Below, piece after piece: positions 25,053-38,201 of a stretch of DNA of 64,000 bases. The translations under genes and the position numbers were made by a program. Numbering within the stretch: the first letter of the stretch is position 1; the number at the start of each line of letters is the position of its first letter. A model generated the notes under the pieces. The model was not told where the DNA came from, did no database searches, and saw only the letters and a program-made list of their open reading frames with translations. Origin of the DNA: Alitta virens (taxonomy: Eukaryota > Annelida > Polychaeta > Phyllodocida > Nereididae); NCBI GenBank assembly GCA_932294295.1, contig OW028573.1:4072001-4136000 (forward strand). The letters run 5' to 3'.

Positions 25053-28000
25053 AAATACGGCATTCAAATATGAATCCTATGAAAAACAACTTTAATCCTA
25101 TAAATTAATAGAAACAAAAAATGTCCCAAGGACGGATTTAGCCGCCTCGATCACAATCAGCTCGCCAATCCAACTGAAGGCCAGGTCCTATCTAATGTCA
25201 CAGAAACATGCACTGGTCTTTTCTTCCAAATTCAGAAGACTCAAGGTCCCTGGCCAAGACTCCTTTGAGGCCAGCGAAATATGATGCTCGGGTGTCTGTT
25301 TCCATGGAAACTGGAAGACAAGGGACACTTGGGGGGGTTTTCTGAGAACTGCGGAGAAAGAAACAAGTTACAATTGACAAGGTGTCCGCAGCAGTCAACA
25401 GACAGTTGCAAGAAGAGACCGAAGATAGAGGCAAAGAAAGGAAATATGGGCTGAAAATTGCCAAGCAAAACGATGACAGATGAGCGGGATGTCATGTTCT
25501 TTTATTTGGCTGGCAGTGAATGTCCATAAGAGGCGGTCATGTGAATGAAATGATGAGGCAGTCATATTTTGGTGCAGATGAGGCTGGCCCCTTCCCCCCG
25601 AACTACTCGCCAATTCTGACCTGGCTTGATTTACAGGGCAGCTCGTCAGGCCGCGTTGCTCACCCAGATACGGTTATTACCATGGAGGGCCCTGGATACT
25701 GCACAGTCACAAGGTCCCTAGGGCTACAGGGCAAGTAGCAAGGACCTCCATGGCTCTCCATGGCCCTCTTGCCACCACTTTATGTGTTTTATGCCAGCAA
25801 AATGCCAACAAAAGCGCTCAATGCCCTTTCCATACAACATCCTGCCCTTCAATCAGACTAACCTAATGGTCTCAAAAACTTCTAGGATATGTAATATTCA
25901 TCTGATAAAAACTTCAGCAATCAGCAATTCGATTGTGCCACAGGACATTGAACAATGGCCAATAATTTTACATTTTCCCCATAGACTGCGATAACATCTG
26001 TGTGAGCTCATGCATCTGGTCTGGCGCAAGCTGCACACCGAAAAAAAGACTTTTAATTATGTTTGCAAATTGATGATGTCCAAATTGCCAGATCACGTTT
26101 ATCAACTACCGAGCTTAATTTGTCAAGTGCAAGGTCACCTGGCCTGATGGATAGCTCTGCAAAACCAGGGTGGGTGCTGGATCAATGTCCTTAACAGATT
26201 TTTTACAATTAGGTCTTCCACTATAATGTCCAGCAGCAAACAAACAGTTGGTCAATCCAACAGAGAAAAGCTTCTTGGAAATGAGAGTGGACAGTTGATT
26301 AGACAACCCATCAGAGAAACCTTACATGTGTCCTCGCCTCTCACCTTTTGATGTGGATGTAGGTGAATCCCCTTACATCTCAACTACACATCTGTGCATC
26401 GAATCTCCACTTGCCTGCACGATCCCTTGCAAATTCTCATTGATCCTTTGCACGTTACAACACGCAATAGTCAGAGAATTGGAGGGACTCCCCAGTTGGC
26501 CAGCTCCCACTAATGGAGAAGCAGATTGGTGGTAAGAAACCCCATCTCTCAGGAGAAACATGAAAGGTGTCCAGAAAGCCGTAGGAGTGCAGGATGGACC
26601 CGAGCCAGTCCCATCACATCTTATTGACAGAGGTCACAGCACATTGGCGACATCTCCTAAGAAGCATAAGATGTACTCACCAAATGACAGCCTGCATCCC
26701 TCTCTGCCCTAATTCGTCTGGTAGCAATCCAACCTGCAAGAAAATGACACACACATGAGATACGGAAAGAAACATAACACTATCTCAACACCTCTTACAA
26801 GATTTACATGTAACGTACGCAGACACTGTGTAAGGCAGGTGTAGGATTACCCACATAAATCTGAGGATAAGTCAATGAACGCCCAGTATATCCATCAACG
26901 CCACATAATTCGATCAAAGGCAACCTTATCCATGCATTTGTATCAGTCAATCTGGTGATATCAGCATTGCGAGTGACCCATGAAACCAACTTCATTGTGT
27001 GAACTAATATGTTAGAACTTGCATCGTGTGGGCGGTAGATAGTTATTAGAAGAGCACTTCAAAAGTCTGATAAATCAAGCAGTTGTGAAGTTATCAAACT
27101 AGACTTCCACGTTTCATCCATTGCAACATATCCGTTAGCTTGTCATTTTGTTCGTGTAGACCCACCGAGCTTGGACAAATTCGCCTTTTTTCCACCTCAG
27201 GGTGTTTACTGGAAAGGACTCTGAAAATCCATCCAGTGGGGCTGAGTCTAAACAAGATGAGAATAAATACAGGACGACGTGAAGTATATAACAAGCTTCT
27301 AGTCAGAAAAGCAGTGAGAAACTTCGCCCGATATGCAGGTGCTTGCGATATGTGGGGTCAGCCAACACAGCAACGCCTAGCCAATATAGCTAGATAATGT
27401 ACCAAAAATCTTTGAACTGCTAACGCTGCAGGCAATCCTAGCTGCTATGCATTTGTAGAAGTCGATATAAAGTGTCATTGCAATATTGTTAAATAACAGC
27501 CGGATATACAAATATTATGTGAGCCAGGATAACCCTGAATTTCTTTATGCATAGCATACTAAAACATATAACTACATACGTATTGAAGTTAACTACTTCA
27601 GACATATAGATAATGCACAATGAAATATAGAAAAAAGTCACTTAAGTAGGATTAAATAAAGAGACATTCGTCCTCGCAAAATAATGTCATGTCATTCCAT
27701 AAGAATATTACTTTGTGAGGATAATAACATTTTAGATTCAAATTTCCTATTCAATTTTAAAATTGCCATTAGATACCGCGCTTATTAAGAATATAAGCGG
27801 ATTTGATTTTTGAGAAGAGCGACAAGACATACCTTGTAAATTGAGAAATATTACAGGCAAAAAGCAGCATTAACTAAATTAATATTTCCATGATTAAAAG
27901 AAAAAATGGTCGATGAACATTCCTAATCCATAAATATTATATTTCGTACCTTATAAGTACATGTTATAATGGCTCAAATTAAGACATCCAGAGAAATGGC

Positions 28001-31000
28001 CACTGGAGGATGGAAGCACAGTGCATATATATGAACAGCTGATGAACGTCCAAAATACATAGTACTCGTGTAGGTATCCTTCATAATGTCTAAAGAAATT
28101 TGAAGTCTTCCTTTTTCCCAAGCGGCAGACAGCTTCTGGTCACACAAGATACTAGCACAGACTCAGTGTCATCTTAATTACTGACGTTAATTGTCTTGTC
28201 ACTAAAATAAGGCCATCTGACACAGTGTTACAAACAAGCTTGCAATGAACCTACAAACGTACAGCATTCTTACAGATACAAATGTATACATGTACACAGC
28301 TCAAGAAACCAACAATAGTTGCCCATTTCCATGGACGTAAAAGCCCGCGTCCATGCCATTTCCAACCAGTGAATATCGTGAATAGTAGACCTGCAGTAAC
28401 CTCAAATTTCACAAAGCCTTTGACACATTCGACCCGCACATTAGGCGAATTAGTCGGTGACACATAAAGCTCACCCACTCCCCACCAATGTCACCAGGTT
28501 TGCAGGATAAGGTGACAATGGGCAGCTTTTAGCAAATAAACTGGTCCCAACTAAACAGATGCAAATGCTTATATAAATTAAAGGCATCAGTCAAGGAGGC
28601 TCCTGAGGCTGTGACAAGTGACCTTCGCCCCAACCTCATTGCATGAAGGGCATCCCTTTCTCTTCCTCCTCCCACGTCAAAGAAAATCTGAGACAACAGA
28701 TGGAGATGTTCTTGTGCTACACACAAGTTTGGTTTCTACAAAATTTCTTGCTGCTGTCATTCGTCAGGCCGTCTTCATCTTATGGCAAGGTACTTTTTTC
28801 CCCTTCTTTATTTTGCTTTCCCCTTTTTCTGCTACAAGACAACTCGGTAAATTGAAGACAGACCTCTACCGCACGTCAACTTATAACCTCTATTTGTGCT
28901 GAAAATACTAATGGTTGAATAGAGACATCTCCGACACAACATCAAATGTTAACAACCTTTTCTATCTCTGGAAGAAATGCACAGGTAAGAAATTAACATG
29001 GCCATTAGACGTCCATGATTGCTTTGACTTTCATTGTACCTTATAAAAAACTATATGCTGCTGCCCACCTCAGTTCATGATAGTCCACAGGTGCATCTCC
29101 TTTCATTGAAACCTATGCATCAGCAGTAAGATTACATTGTACAAGACATTGCAACATTGTGGCTGACTGAATTTACACGACATACAATGTATATTGGGTG
29201 TCTGTTTACAATGAAAGGCCACTATCTGTCCAGTTCGGGACTGAGTATGGTGATTTATTCAAAGTGGGGGAAACGGGGAAGCTGAGGGAGGTTGGTCAGG
29301 GGAATCCAGGGCAGACCAGATGTACAGAGTATCTCCTGCAAAAAAGAATTATGCTCTACATCCACAGAATATCCACAAAGCAAAGGGAGTGGGCCATTAA
29401 CACAGCTGTGCTGAAAAGTCCATGGAGTTCACCCTTCAAATGGCTAATGCACTCTGATCCTAACAAAAGGCCCCAGGGCTGCACGCACACCCCCTTTGCC
29501 AGCATTGAAAGAGCAAGAAGGGACCAAACCAGGCGATTAGCTGCTCCACCATCTGAGCCTCTCAGAGAAATATTAAACCATTCAGCATCCAGCCAGATGG
29601 GCCATCATGGGCCACACACTACAATTGTACTGGCAGTCTAGCACTCACCTACATCTCAACATTCCTATGCAAATCTACCTATATCAAAGGTATATGAATG
29701 TAAGTATAGTACTTCAATGCATGACTTCCTACACGGAAGACATCAAACAAAGCCATGACCAGGACTTCCACTATACATAGCACAGAAGAGCACACTTATT
29801 CAGTATGACAGAGAAGCATCTGTGAGAAGCTAGCGAGCTGTAAATTCAACTGATTCAGCTGCTTTCAGCAGGATGAGACCATAGTGTGGATGGATAATGA
29901 CAGGGAACTCCTAAACCAAATCCTACGAGGCACTGGGGTTTCACAAGGCGTCCTATCCAGAAGATAGGGGCAGCCAGCAGAATATGGGTGAACACGTCTT
30001 GGATGAGAAAGATGAAGGATACATTGCATCGTTAGAGGAACGATTGGACTGAGGGGCTGGTCATACTGAGGTGGCCTTGCTTCAATCAGGGCCAGATTCA
30101 ATCTTTTCTTGGTGGCCAGCAGATTGCGTTGGGGGAGAAGGGTATATAGGACGTGGACATTTGCGTTAATATTGATCAGAAGGTGCACTGGGTGTTGGGG
30201 GATGAGGAGGACCACGTGGCCATCAAGCTGGTCGTCAGAGCGAGACTGACCTTCGATCCCCAACACAGCCTAGTTGTTCATGTCTCCCCTCTGCTCATCT
30301 GTGCTGCCTGACGTCAGGGGACTCCACAATACATGCACGCTCAGCACCCGACCCCAGAAATTGGCACAAAAGCAAGCTCTTCCCTTCCTCCAACTGACAA
30401 GGTTAACTCACGAGGTCAAGGTCATGTCCCTGGACTCTTATGAACAGCGCAGAGAAGCCCTCCTCCTCACCATGCCTCTTCTGTCTAGCTCAGATACAAT
30501 ATCATAACATATTCAGCACTGAATGCCTAATTTCCATCTCATCATGGTCCTTTCCAAGGGATGTATTGTGTCTGGTCCGCTGCATGACCCAATCCCCACA
30601 AAGCACCACAACTGAAGAGCACAACAGCCGCGGATAAAGCACAAGCTGGTCCAACGAACATAAAGAAAGGTCGTCAATAAGCATCCTCATCAGTATAAGT
30701 TCTTGAGTAAAAACATCGCGCAGAACCGTGTGGGCAACTACCAGGACAGCCAGAGCCACACAACAATCTTCTGCCATACTTAAGAGAAAGACAGATGAGC
30801 CCGTCCCAAACAAGCACTGGAAGCACAAGCCAATCACCACAAGTGTGTTAGGGGCCCGTCACTCAGTGATTAAAATATTGATTCCTCCGTTTCTTGTCAT
30901 CCATCACACACAGTCCAAGTCAATCCCAGCTGAGGCTGATGCTGTCTCTAATGATCCGCAAGAAGCTCCAGTCATATCAGATGGAGCAGCAGCAGCAACA

Positions 31001-31750
31001 GCAGCAGCAAATTCACCACATCCAAACACGTACTTTTCACTTACAATCACATTTCAAATTCGACTGACTTGTTATTTCATGTTCAATCTTGTCCCCGATT
31101 CAGATGTCACAATAGAATCGAAGTCAACACAACTTATGTGCAAGAACATGGAAGTAAAAACAGCATCACAGCTTATCACAGAAACGAACTGAATGGTGAC
31201 CAAGCTCACTTATCAAAGTAATCACACAATGGATTTTCAACACAACCATGATTCATGTGTTCGTTAATTATCTTCCTCTGTATGCCCATCTTGCAGCAGC
31301 AGACACAGCATTTATTGCAACCCCATAATCCTGACTTGAGTCACTTGCCTGACTTGTGATTCTCTATCGACCAAACCACTAAACTGCAACTTGCTGCAGC
31401 AGCAACCCACCCCTGAGGGAGCCCTAGGAGATAAATGACGATTTTGGGGAGCAGGGTGACCCCTATGTCATTGCCCTATCAGTCATGGCTATTGGTGATC
31501 TGTATGGGATCATTGTATAATCATTCTGGGATTGCGTGCTGCCAACCATTGCATCACTCCCATCCAGTCTCTGAGTGCAACATTCTGCACTCGCAAATTG
31601 CCATGACGACAGCACTGATGGAGATCAACAAGCGCAGTAGTTCAAGGGTCTTTATGAGGAGGCCCGAAGAGAACAGAGTGGAAACCTAAGACACTAACAC
31701 TGCAGGGTGAGACAGCTGTATGCGAGGCATTTGCATAGCTCAGGGCAGCA
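25053..31750. other. Intergenic DNA, no gene seen
   Basis: Mostly unique sequence with short frames. Noted items are a hairpin-like CATGGACG...CGTCCATG near 28331-28356 and an interrupted CAG run near 30985-31008. I could not support any exon or RNA gene. Confidence 0.5.
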
Positions 31751-32048
31751 GGTGCTATGAGATAACTCATAACGTATACTGCTGATATAAAGACTTTCTT
31801 TTTACAGATAGTTTTCCAAACATCACGAACTCCGATACATGTACTCTCGAATGTTAAAATCCCTCAGAAAAACTGTTAAATAAAAACAGTAAGGTGCTAT
31901 GAGATAATACATAGTGCACACAGTAGATATTATAATAAGTAGATATTATAAGACTTTCTTTTCACTGACAGATTTTCAAGCATCACGAACACAAATACAC
32001 GTACTCTGGAAGTTAAAATTCCTCAGTAAAGTTGATAAAGAAAAACTA
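31751..32048. repeat. Diverged tandem duplication, about 142-bp unit
   Basis: GGTGCTATGAGATAA starts both units (31751 and 31893). They share GACTTTCTTTT, CATCACGAAC and AAAATTCCTCAG-like blocks in the same order, with indels. The second unit has an extra internal duplication of GTAGATATTATAA. Confidence 0.8.
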
Positions 32049-34783
32049 CACACGAGATCTGACGGAGCAAAACATCAGCCGAATGCATGGAAAAGAAAAT
32101 AAAAATGCTAAAAATACACAAAACATTTCCAGTGCCAGCTTTGATGAGCTGGGGGCTCAAATAGATTCATGAACATCACACAACGTACATACATGCATAC
32201 ATGAACCTCTTACAAAATCCAGTTAAAAGTAGCATCAATTGGTGTACCGATCATCAAACAATATTTTGCGGGTGTAAATGTAGAGAATGTAACAGGCAAA
32301 TTCACGTTGACGTTTTATGAAAGTATTTGGAATATATAGCACAGACAATTATACAGAATAAGATATGAAGTTACACGAGGAAGCCATCTTCTGATCGGAT
32401 TCTCTGATGGCTCCTGCATTACAACTGATGTCAGATACATTTCTAAGGATTCATTTCTCCTCCATCACTCAGAAAGATTTCATACAAAAATACTCAGAAC
32501 TGACTCGAAAAATAACAAGAACTGACTGCTTCTTAACATGGGTCATATGAAACGAAAACAACATTATCTGAGGTTCGCCTTACCTTGGAGAAATGGTCTA
32601 ATTTCTCCAAGGCCTTACAGTCTGTGTCAGACACTGAAAATGAAACTTGAAAAACCATACAAGAATACGTATAATCTAACCCGCGACACTGCATTTCAAA
32701 GTAATAAGCAACAGGTGAAATGAATGAACAGAGCTTAACCCAAGGTGTCACCAACCAAGTAATACAACACCTTGTATATCCACGTCTCTGATAACGACCA
32801 ACATTTAATATTAAAAAAAGATATTAAGTTCCCAGTTATGAAAGAATTTAATAGGTGTGACCTACCATAAAATACATCAAGGCAGCGATGATGAGAAAAA
32901 ACCTGAGATTGATCCAAAGACTGAAGTGGCAATTGCCTGATGCTACAACGCAAGGAAATGGCACCACCATCGATTAGGGCCAGTCATCATATGTTATGGC
33001 TGTTTACAACTGTTGTCCCTGGCAACTGAATATCGTTGCCATGCAGTACTGTACGAAGGTCACAATAGTGCAAGATGCACAGTTCCTCCCAGCCATACAC
33101 CACCACACCACTGTCAGCAATACAACAAACACTGGAGACGTACAATGATCCCTTGTTTACACAGAAACTGTAAACACTGCCACACTGTTATTATGGACTG
33201 TCTATAGTTGTCATGTCTGGTGGCTGCTGTGGGCCCTATACTTGTGGAGTGGGGCAGGGACCTTAGAAATGTTTACAAGACAAGACAGCTGGCCACAGGA
33301 GCATCTAGCCTGTGTTGGCTGAACACTCTCATCACTGAAAGAGCTTTTAACGAGCAGCCTCACTCACTGATGCTACGGCTTCAGCAAAATGCTGTTGCAA
33401 CATGATCATAATAACATCGTGGGTGAACTGAGAGTAGACTGATTCCCTTCTGTCCATTACAAGAGCAAAAATCACTGTTCTCTTTTGCAGTCGAATGCAA
33501 AGCAAATGGCATTGTAGATGACAGAACTAAACGCCCACTGCAAATTACCATGATGCCTAAATCTCGTGGGGAGTGGATGCTGAGGGGGCCTGGATGCTGT
33601 GGGAGACTAGGATGCTGTGAACACACATCATGGGATGCTGCGTTCAGCATCCCAGCCCAGCTTCAAACGAGCACTACAATGGGTCATTTACAATATGTTC
33701 CTGGATTCATTGTAGCGGAGCTCTATAGTACAGTTGCTGGTGATGTGAAGACTAGGATGTAATGTTTGTAAATGTGTTTTAAGCAGACTGTCAACTAGTT
33801 GCTGGAAGGGTAACAGCAAGTTATTAAAACTTCCAATGCATTAAATTAATTGTTTTAGCAAATTAGATTGGGCGGTTTTCCAGATACATATATGGAAAAC
33901 TTACTGCTGCAGTTGACTTGATGCAGGACCAGGGACCAGAAACGCCACATCGATTTGACCCCAGTAGAATAGACATTTATGCGAAGCCTTTATCATCAGT
34001 CAATCGATATTTTCGTTCATTATCTTGGGTCAAAAGTTCCATTTGCCACTAGCCGCAACCCACTCGAATTATTTATTTACAACCGTCCTGACATTGTGAG
34101 TAAACAAACTTGGCCACAGTATTATATCAATCAAAGACTTCAGGCTTCTACACTGGGATGTTTGCTGCTAAAATGTGACTGGTACAGCCATCTTTGAGGT
34201 TGTGTATGTCTGCATTTTTTTTCTTCCCTCTCTTTCTTTTCTTTTTTCTCACAAATGTTTCTTCTTTTGACAGGAAGCGGACGTGGGTATCAGGAAGACA
34301 TTTGGGCCCAAGTCACCGTATCAGCCAAACCACTCATATGGGATACATCACAGCTAATGCCTATACATTGCTTTCCACTTATAGATCGCATCTAGTTGAT
34401 CTTTAGCATTGATCTGACTGACAAGCCATTCATCATTCATTCAGTGGGACATGGGCAACCAGGCCAGTCATTTCGCATGCATGAGTTGGTGCCATACTAA
34501 GTCCTCTAGGATTAAGACGAGTCAAAAAATGACCAGCGCAGCAGTGGTACCCCAACCTCCATCACTTACATGGCCATTAACTAACCACACACAGTTTGTA
34601 CCCCTGTAAATATTACATAGGTATCAGTACAGCTAATGGGGGCAATGCAACAGTTATTTATGGAGTATAAATAGCATGCGACTACACCAGCATTATCAAA
34701 GTCCCATCTGAATTGCAATATGCAATATGTATATAGTATAATATGATTTATTACTGTATTGGAACACTATTGAATAATATTAC
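32049..34783. other. Intergenic DNA, nothing seen
   Basis: AT-rich sequence with no exon or repeat I can support. A run of TTTTCTTTT pyrimidines lies near 34208-34250. Confidence 0.55.
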
Positions 34784-34789
34784 TACATA

Positions 34790-34940
34790 CATGGCCAATT
34801 GTGCCATGTGCGTTTTCCATGCGTTTGGATAAACGCATGGAAAACGCATGGTTTTCATCACATCATAATTGGGCAAAAACCATGCGTTTTCCATGTGTCT
34901 ATCCTTTTTGTGGAAAACGCATGTGGCACATTTGGCCATG
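34790..34940. mobile_element. 151-bp hairpin element (MITE-like) with TACATA flanks
   Basis: The element is a long imperfect palindrome. The left arm starts CATGGCCAATTGTGCCATG and the right arm ends as its near complement (CATTTGGCCATG). Both arms carry the nested motif GCGTTTTCCATG and its inverse. TACATA occurs directly on both sides (34784-34789 and 34941-34946), consistent with a target duplication. It has no coding capacity. A foldback transposon relic is my preferred reading; a hairpin RNA precursor is an alternative. Confidence 0.7.
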
Positions 34941-34946
34941 TACATA

Positions 34947-37303
34947 CAGCGTATTTAGGAGTTTATCTTCTGTATGTATATTTAGGTCAGTTGGAAGAAT
35001 AGCAAATTGATGTTTAAAACATTTTTGGATGGTCTAGAAAAGCAGACACACCATTTAAAGAACACAAGGACGGTCCAAGGTCGTTATAGCTGCTACACAA
35101 TGTGTGGTGAACAAAATATGGAGCTCATGAGCTTATAGTGCACATGATCTACACAATGGCGCACGCCTGTTATTTGCTCACCAACCTTGTAAAGAAACAT
35201 GAAATAAGTACAAATAGAGAAGAAAAAAATTGAATCAGCTTATGTTCACATTTAGACTTCAGAGAATATCCTCCATGTTAACTTAACATTAAAACTTTCA
35301 GAAAAAGAAACACTAAAAGTCTAATTTGTGTCTCTATGCAATTACGGACAATTTGGGACAGTAAAGCAACTAGATTCAATTTCGTTCTAAAATAGAAATC
35401 ATCTCGAAACCAAATAATGAAAGGACATATTCTGCTGCCTTTCAAAATGAAGTGGGTGCAAGACAATTAAATGTGCCAGGTCTACCTTAATAGACTTGCA
35501 AATCAATCCGTCTGTTTTCGAATGGACAATATTCTGACAGAACCTAGTTTGTATGCACATGTATATGGCTGGCTGAGAACTGTGAGAAATGTCATATGCC
35601 ATATGAGGAATGGTTTTTGCCTTAGTGAAGTTAAACAAAAATCCAATCTAAAAAAAAAACCAAAGGAAACAACATCGATTCTGCATGTTCAACCAGAACA
35701 TGCAGAAAATGAGTTAAAAGCAAACTGCTTTTTAAGACAAAAGCAGCTTCTTAAAAACAGTATTGTAGTTAGGTTTACTTGACAGCGGGCTAATGAATGT
35801 TCAATCTCTCCAATTTTCCTGCTGGAAACGAGACTGAAACAGACACAAAGGGACTGCAGCGAAGAGAAATTGAGGTAGGAATAATGTCCGCATTACAGAT
35901 GTCAGTGACAATAAAGTAGCATTAAAGAGGGCAGCCTGAGCAATTGTGTGGGGTCCATAAGAGAGTGAGCATGTGCAGAGCAAAGAAATGGGTGTGATAA
36001 ACTCGCGAGGCAATTAGCATGGCAGATGAATGGTGAGAGAAAGCAATAGAGTGCAGGGGAATGGGAGGTGGCTGCTGCAGCAGGAGGGTTATAAGCGAGT
36101 GATGAGCGAGCCCCGTGAAACTGCGACAGACGCAAATGAGCAATGAAGCGCAGCCAGAACACGACCTCTGCACTTGACCTACGACCCTCGAACAACTAGG
36201 CCACCGGCAGGGCAGCGCAGGATAGCATAGGGCACCCACCACCCAGGCAGTTGGCAGTTGGGGGCAGTAAACTAACTCTCCTCTGCTGCTGAGTACTGTG
36301 AGCATGAGAGCCTGGTCTTCTTCAAATGTTTCCACTAGCAGTGAGCAACAGTAACAAACAGATCGTGCCCATTGCTCAGATAGCTGCTGGTACTGATTAA
36401 AGATTTAGTGCAAACCTGCTGGCCACCAGCGCCTCACTTGCCAAGAAGGCTACTCCAAGCAGCCTCTCATCCCACTTTAAATCGTTCCACGATTACACAG
36501 AATAAATATTCATCGAAGCAGTTTGCGTGGTGTGCTCCAGCGGCTCAGGGCTCATGCCTGGCTGCCTTGATTAGCCATGGCACTGGCAGGAAGTGACTGC
36601 CTTCCGCCACATGACTGGAATCTATTCTCTCCTCTTCATCTTCCATATCTGCTAGGAACATCCTCTCATTGTTACTGCCAGTAATAAATCCTCACGTATT
36701 GTATATTGACTTTTAATTCACCATTCATTTACCTTTTTATCCCCATTTCCTATGTCTGGCTGATTAACCCATCCAAACGGATTACTTCCATTGTTGAACT
36801 GACATTCAATTGTTTAAGTAAAGTAGGATGTCTTGAGAAAACTCAATCAACAGCAATGCAAGCGACGTAATGGAATACAGTGTAATTTGCACTTCAAGTG
36901 TGGATTGCATCCATGCATGTACTTGAATTGTGACATCCTAATGTAAATACAATTGCATGCAGGCTCACATTTGCAGGCTGCTGGTGCAGGTAATGATGCA
37001 AAGATGGGGATGCAGCTGAAAAATCATTTCCATCATTTCTTCTTCCAGGATAACACAGATTAATACGAACTTACTTTCAAAGTTTTCAGGTGAATGGATG
37101 CATAGATATATTCAAGAGGCAACAACAATCCCAAACTTTCCCATATCTCCAGGACCATTGTTAAACATACAATGGGGCGACATTTGGTCCTACATAATGT
37201 GTCTGTATAAAAAGGTCGTGCTTGGTGTAATGATATAGACCTGGGGTTCATCCTATCGTCAAAAACACTTGCCTCCACCCCGTAATCATGACAGATTGTT
37301 ATG
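34947..37303. other. Intergenic DNA, no gene seen
   Basis: The frames are short and unsupported. The intervals 35880-36330 and 36480-36830 are richer in ordered TF-like cores and CA/TG runs than the neighbourhood, but no firm element can be named. Confidence 0.5.
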
Positions 37304-37367
37304 TCAGCCTTTGCAATGTGCCTCAGCCTTTGCAATGTGTCTCAGCCTTTGCAATGTGTCTCAGCCC
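37304..37367. repeat. Tandem repeat, 19-bp unit, 3.3 copies
   Basis: TCAGCCTTTGCAATGTG begins units at 37304, 37323 and 37342, and a partial fourth unit starts at 37361. The copies are nearly identical. Confidence 0.92.
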
Positions 37368-37999
37368 AAAATGCTCGGTAGTTTTTGTATAAATAAAAGG
37401 ACAGGAAAGAGACACACTTATTCACAGTCTCTGGAGTGGTGTGCAAATTAAATCCGGCTGAGGGATGTTATCAACTGGCTGCCACAGCATCTTACACCTG
37501 ATGGCATGAAAGACTGGAGAAGTGTGAAGCAAGCCGTACAATTAAACGTGCCTTACATTCAAGATGCTACACACAAGCCAGCAGAGTATCCCAGTAATCA
37601 TGGATGGCGAGCCCGGCTATTGATCATGCCAATATGAATGGGCGCATGGATAGAACCAGCCATCTCTTCCTTACAAATTCATAGAGCAAAAGACCCGCTT
37701 CAGACGGCCCATTTGCAAACCTCTAAGAATTGCAGTCAATGATCTGATTTACTTGACCAGCTTTGTACAAAGCTTACTACAGCCACAACTGCATCTGCTC
37801 CAGCAGACAGAATAAATGCCATAATTGGTTCGGGGCCATGCAATTCAATTCCAGGAAACCTACTGAAGGGTTGCCGAGTAGCTATATATATATCACAGGT
37901 GCGGCCGCTGCTGCTGAGTCAGTAGTTTGGTACACATTTCAGAGAACTACAAGGCAGCGGCAGGCACGGTTCTCAAAGCTTGTCAATGGGTTCTCTCGG

Positions 38000-38188
38000 T
38001 GGTGGGTTGATTAGAGCTTTACGTCCTGTAGTTTTGCACCTGATGGGCTAATTAGGACAGGAAGGGACCATGGCAATGAGAAGAAGGATGAAACAGCCAT
38101 CCCAACTTAGGCTCGACCAGGAATAGAACCCGGGACCCAGTGGTTGGAAGCCCAGCGCGCTACCACTGATCTAGGCCCCCGCCCCCTT
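38000..38188 (-). mobile_element. tRNA-derived SINE, copy 2, complete with target duplication
   Basis: Minus strand: a tRNA-like head GGGGGCCTAGATCAGTGGTAGCGC contains an A box (TAGATCAGTGG). About 35 nt later comes a B box (GGTTCTATTCC, near consensus GGTTCGAATCC). The body is AGGATGAAACAG on the plus strand and the tail is AGGACGTAAAGCTCTAATC. The exact 13-bp repeat TGGGTTCTCTCGG flanks it at 37987-37999 and 38189-38201, the signature of LINE-assisted retroposition. Transcription would be by RNA polymerase III. No family name is assigned. Confidence 0.85.
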
Positions 38189-38201
38189 TGGGTTCTCTCG
38201 G

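Noticed and set aside
28251..28478. 75-residue minus-strand frame with plausible amino-acid composition
   Set aside because: No family recognised and no partner exon; part of it comes from a CATGGACG/CGTCCATG inverted repeat.
38000..38188. Considered as a true tRNA gene
   Set aside because: The head cannot form a full cloverleaf with standard arms, has a long non-tRNA body, and is flanked by a target duplication, so it is a SINE.
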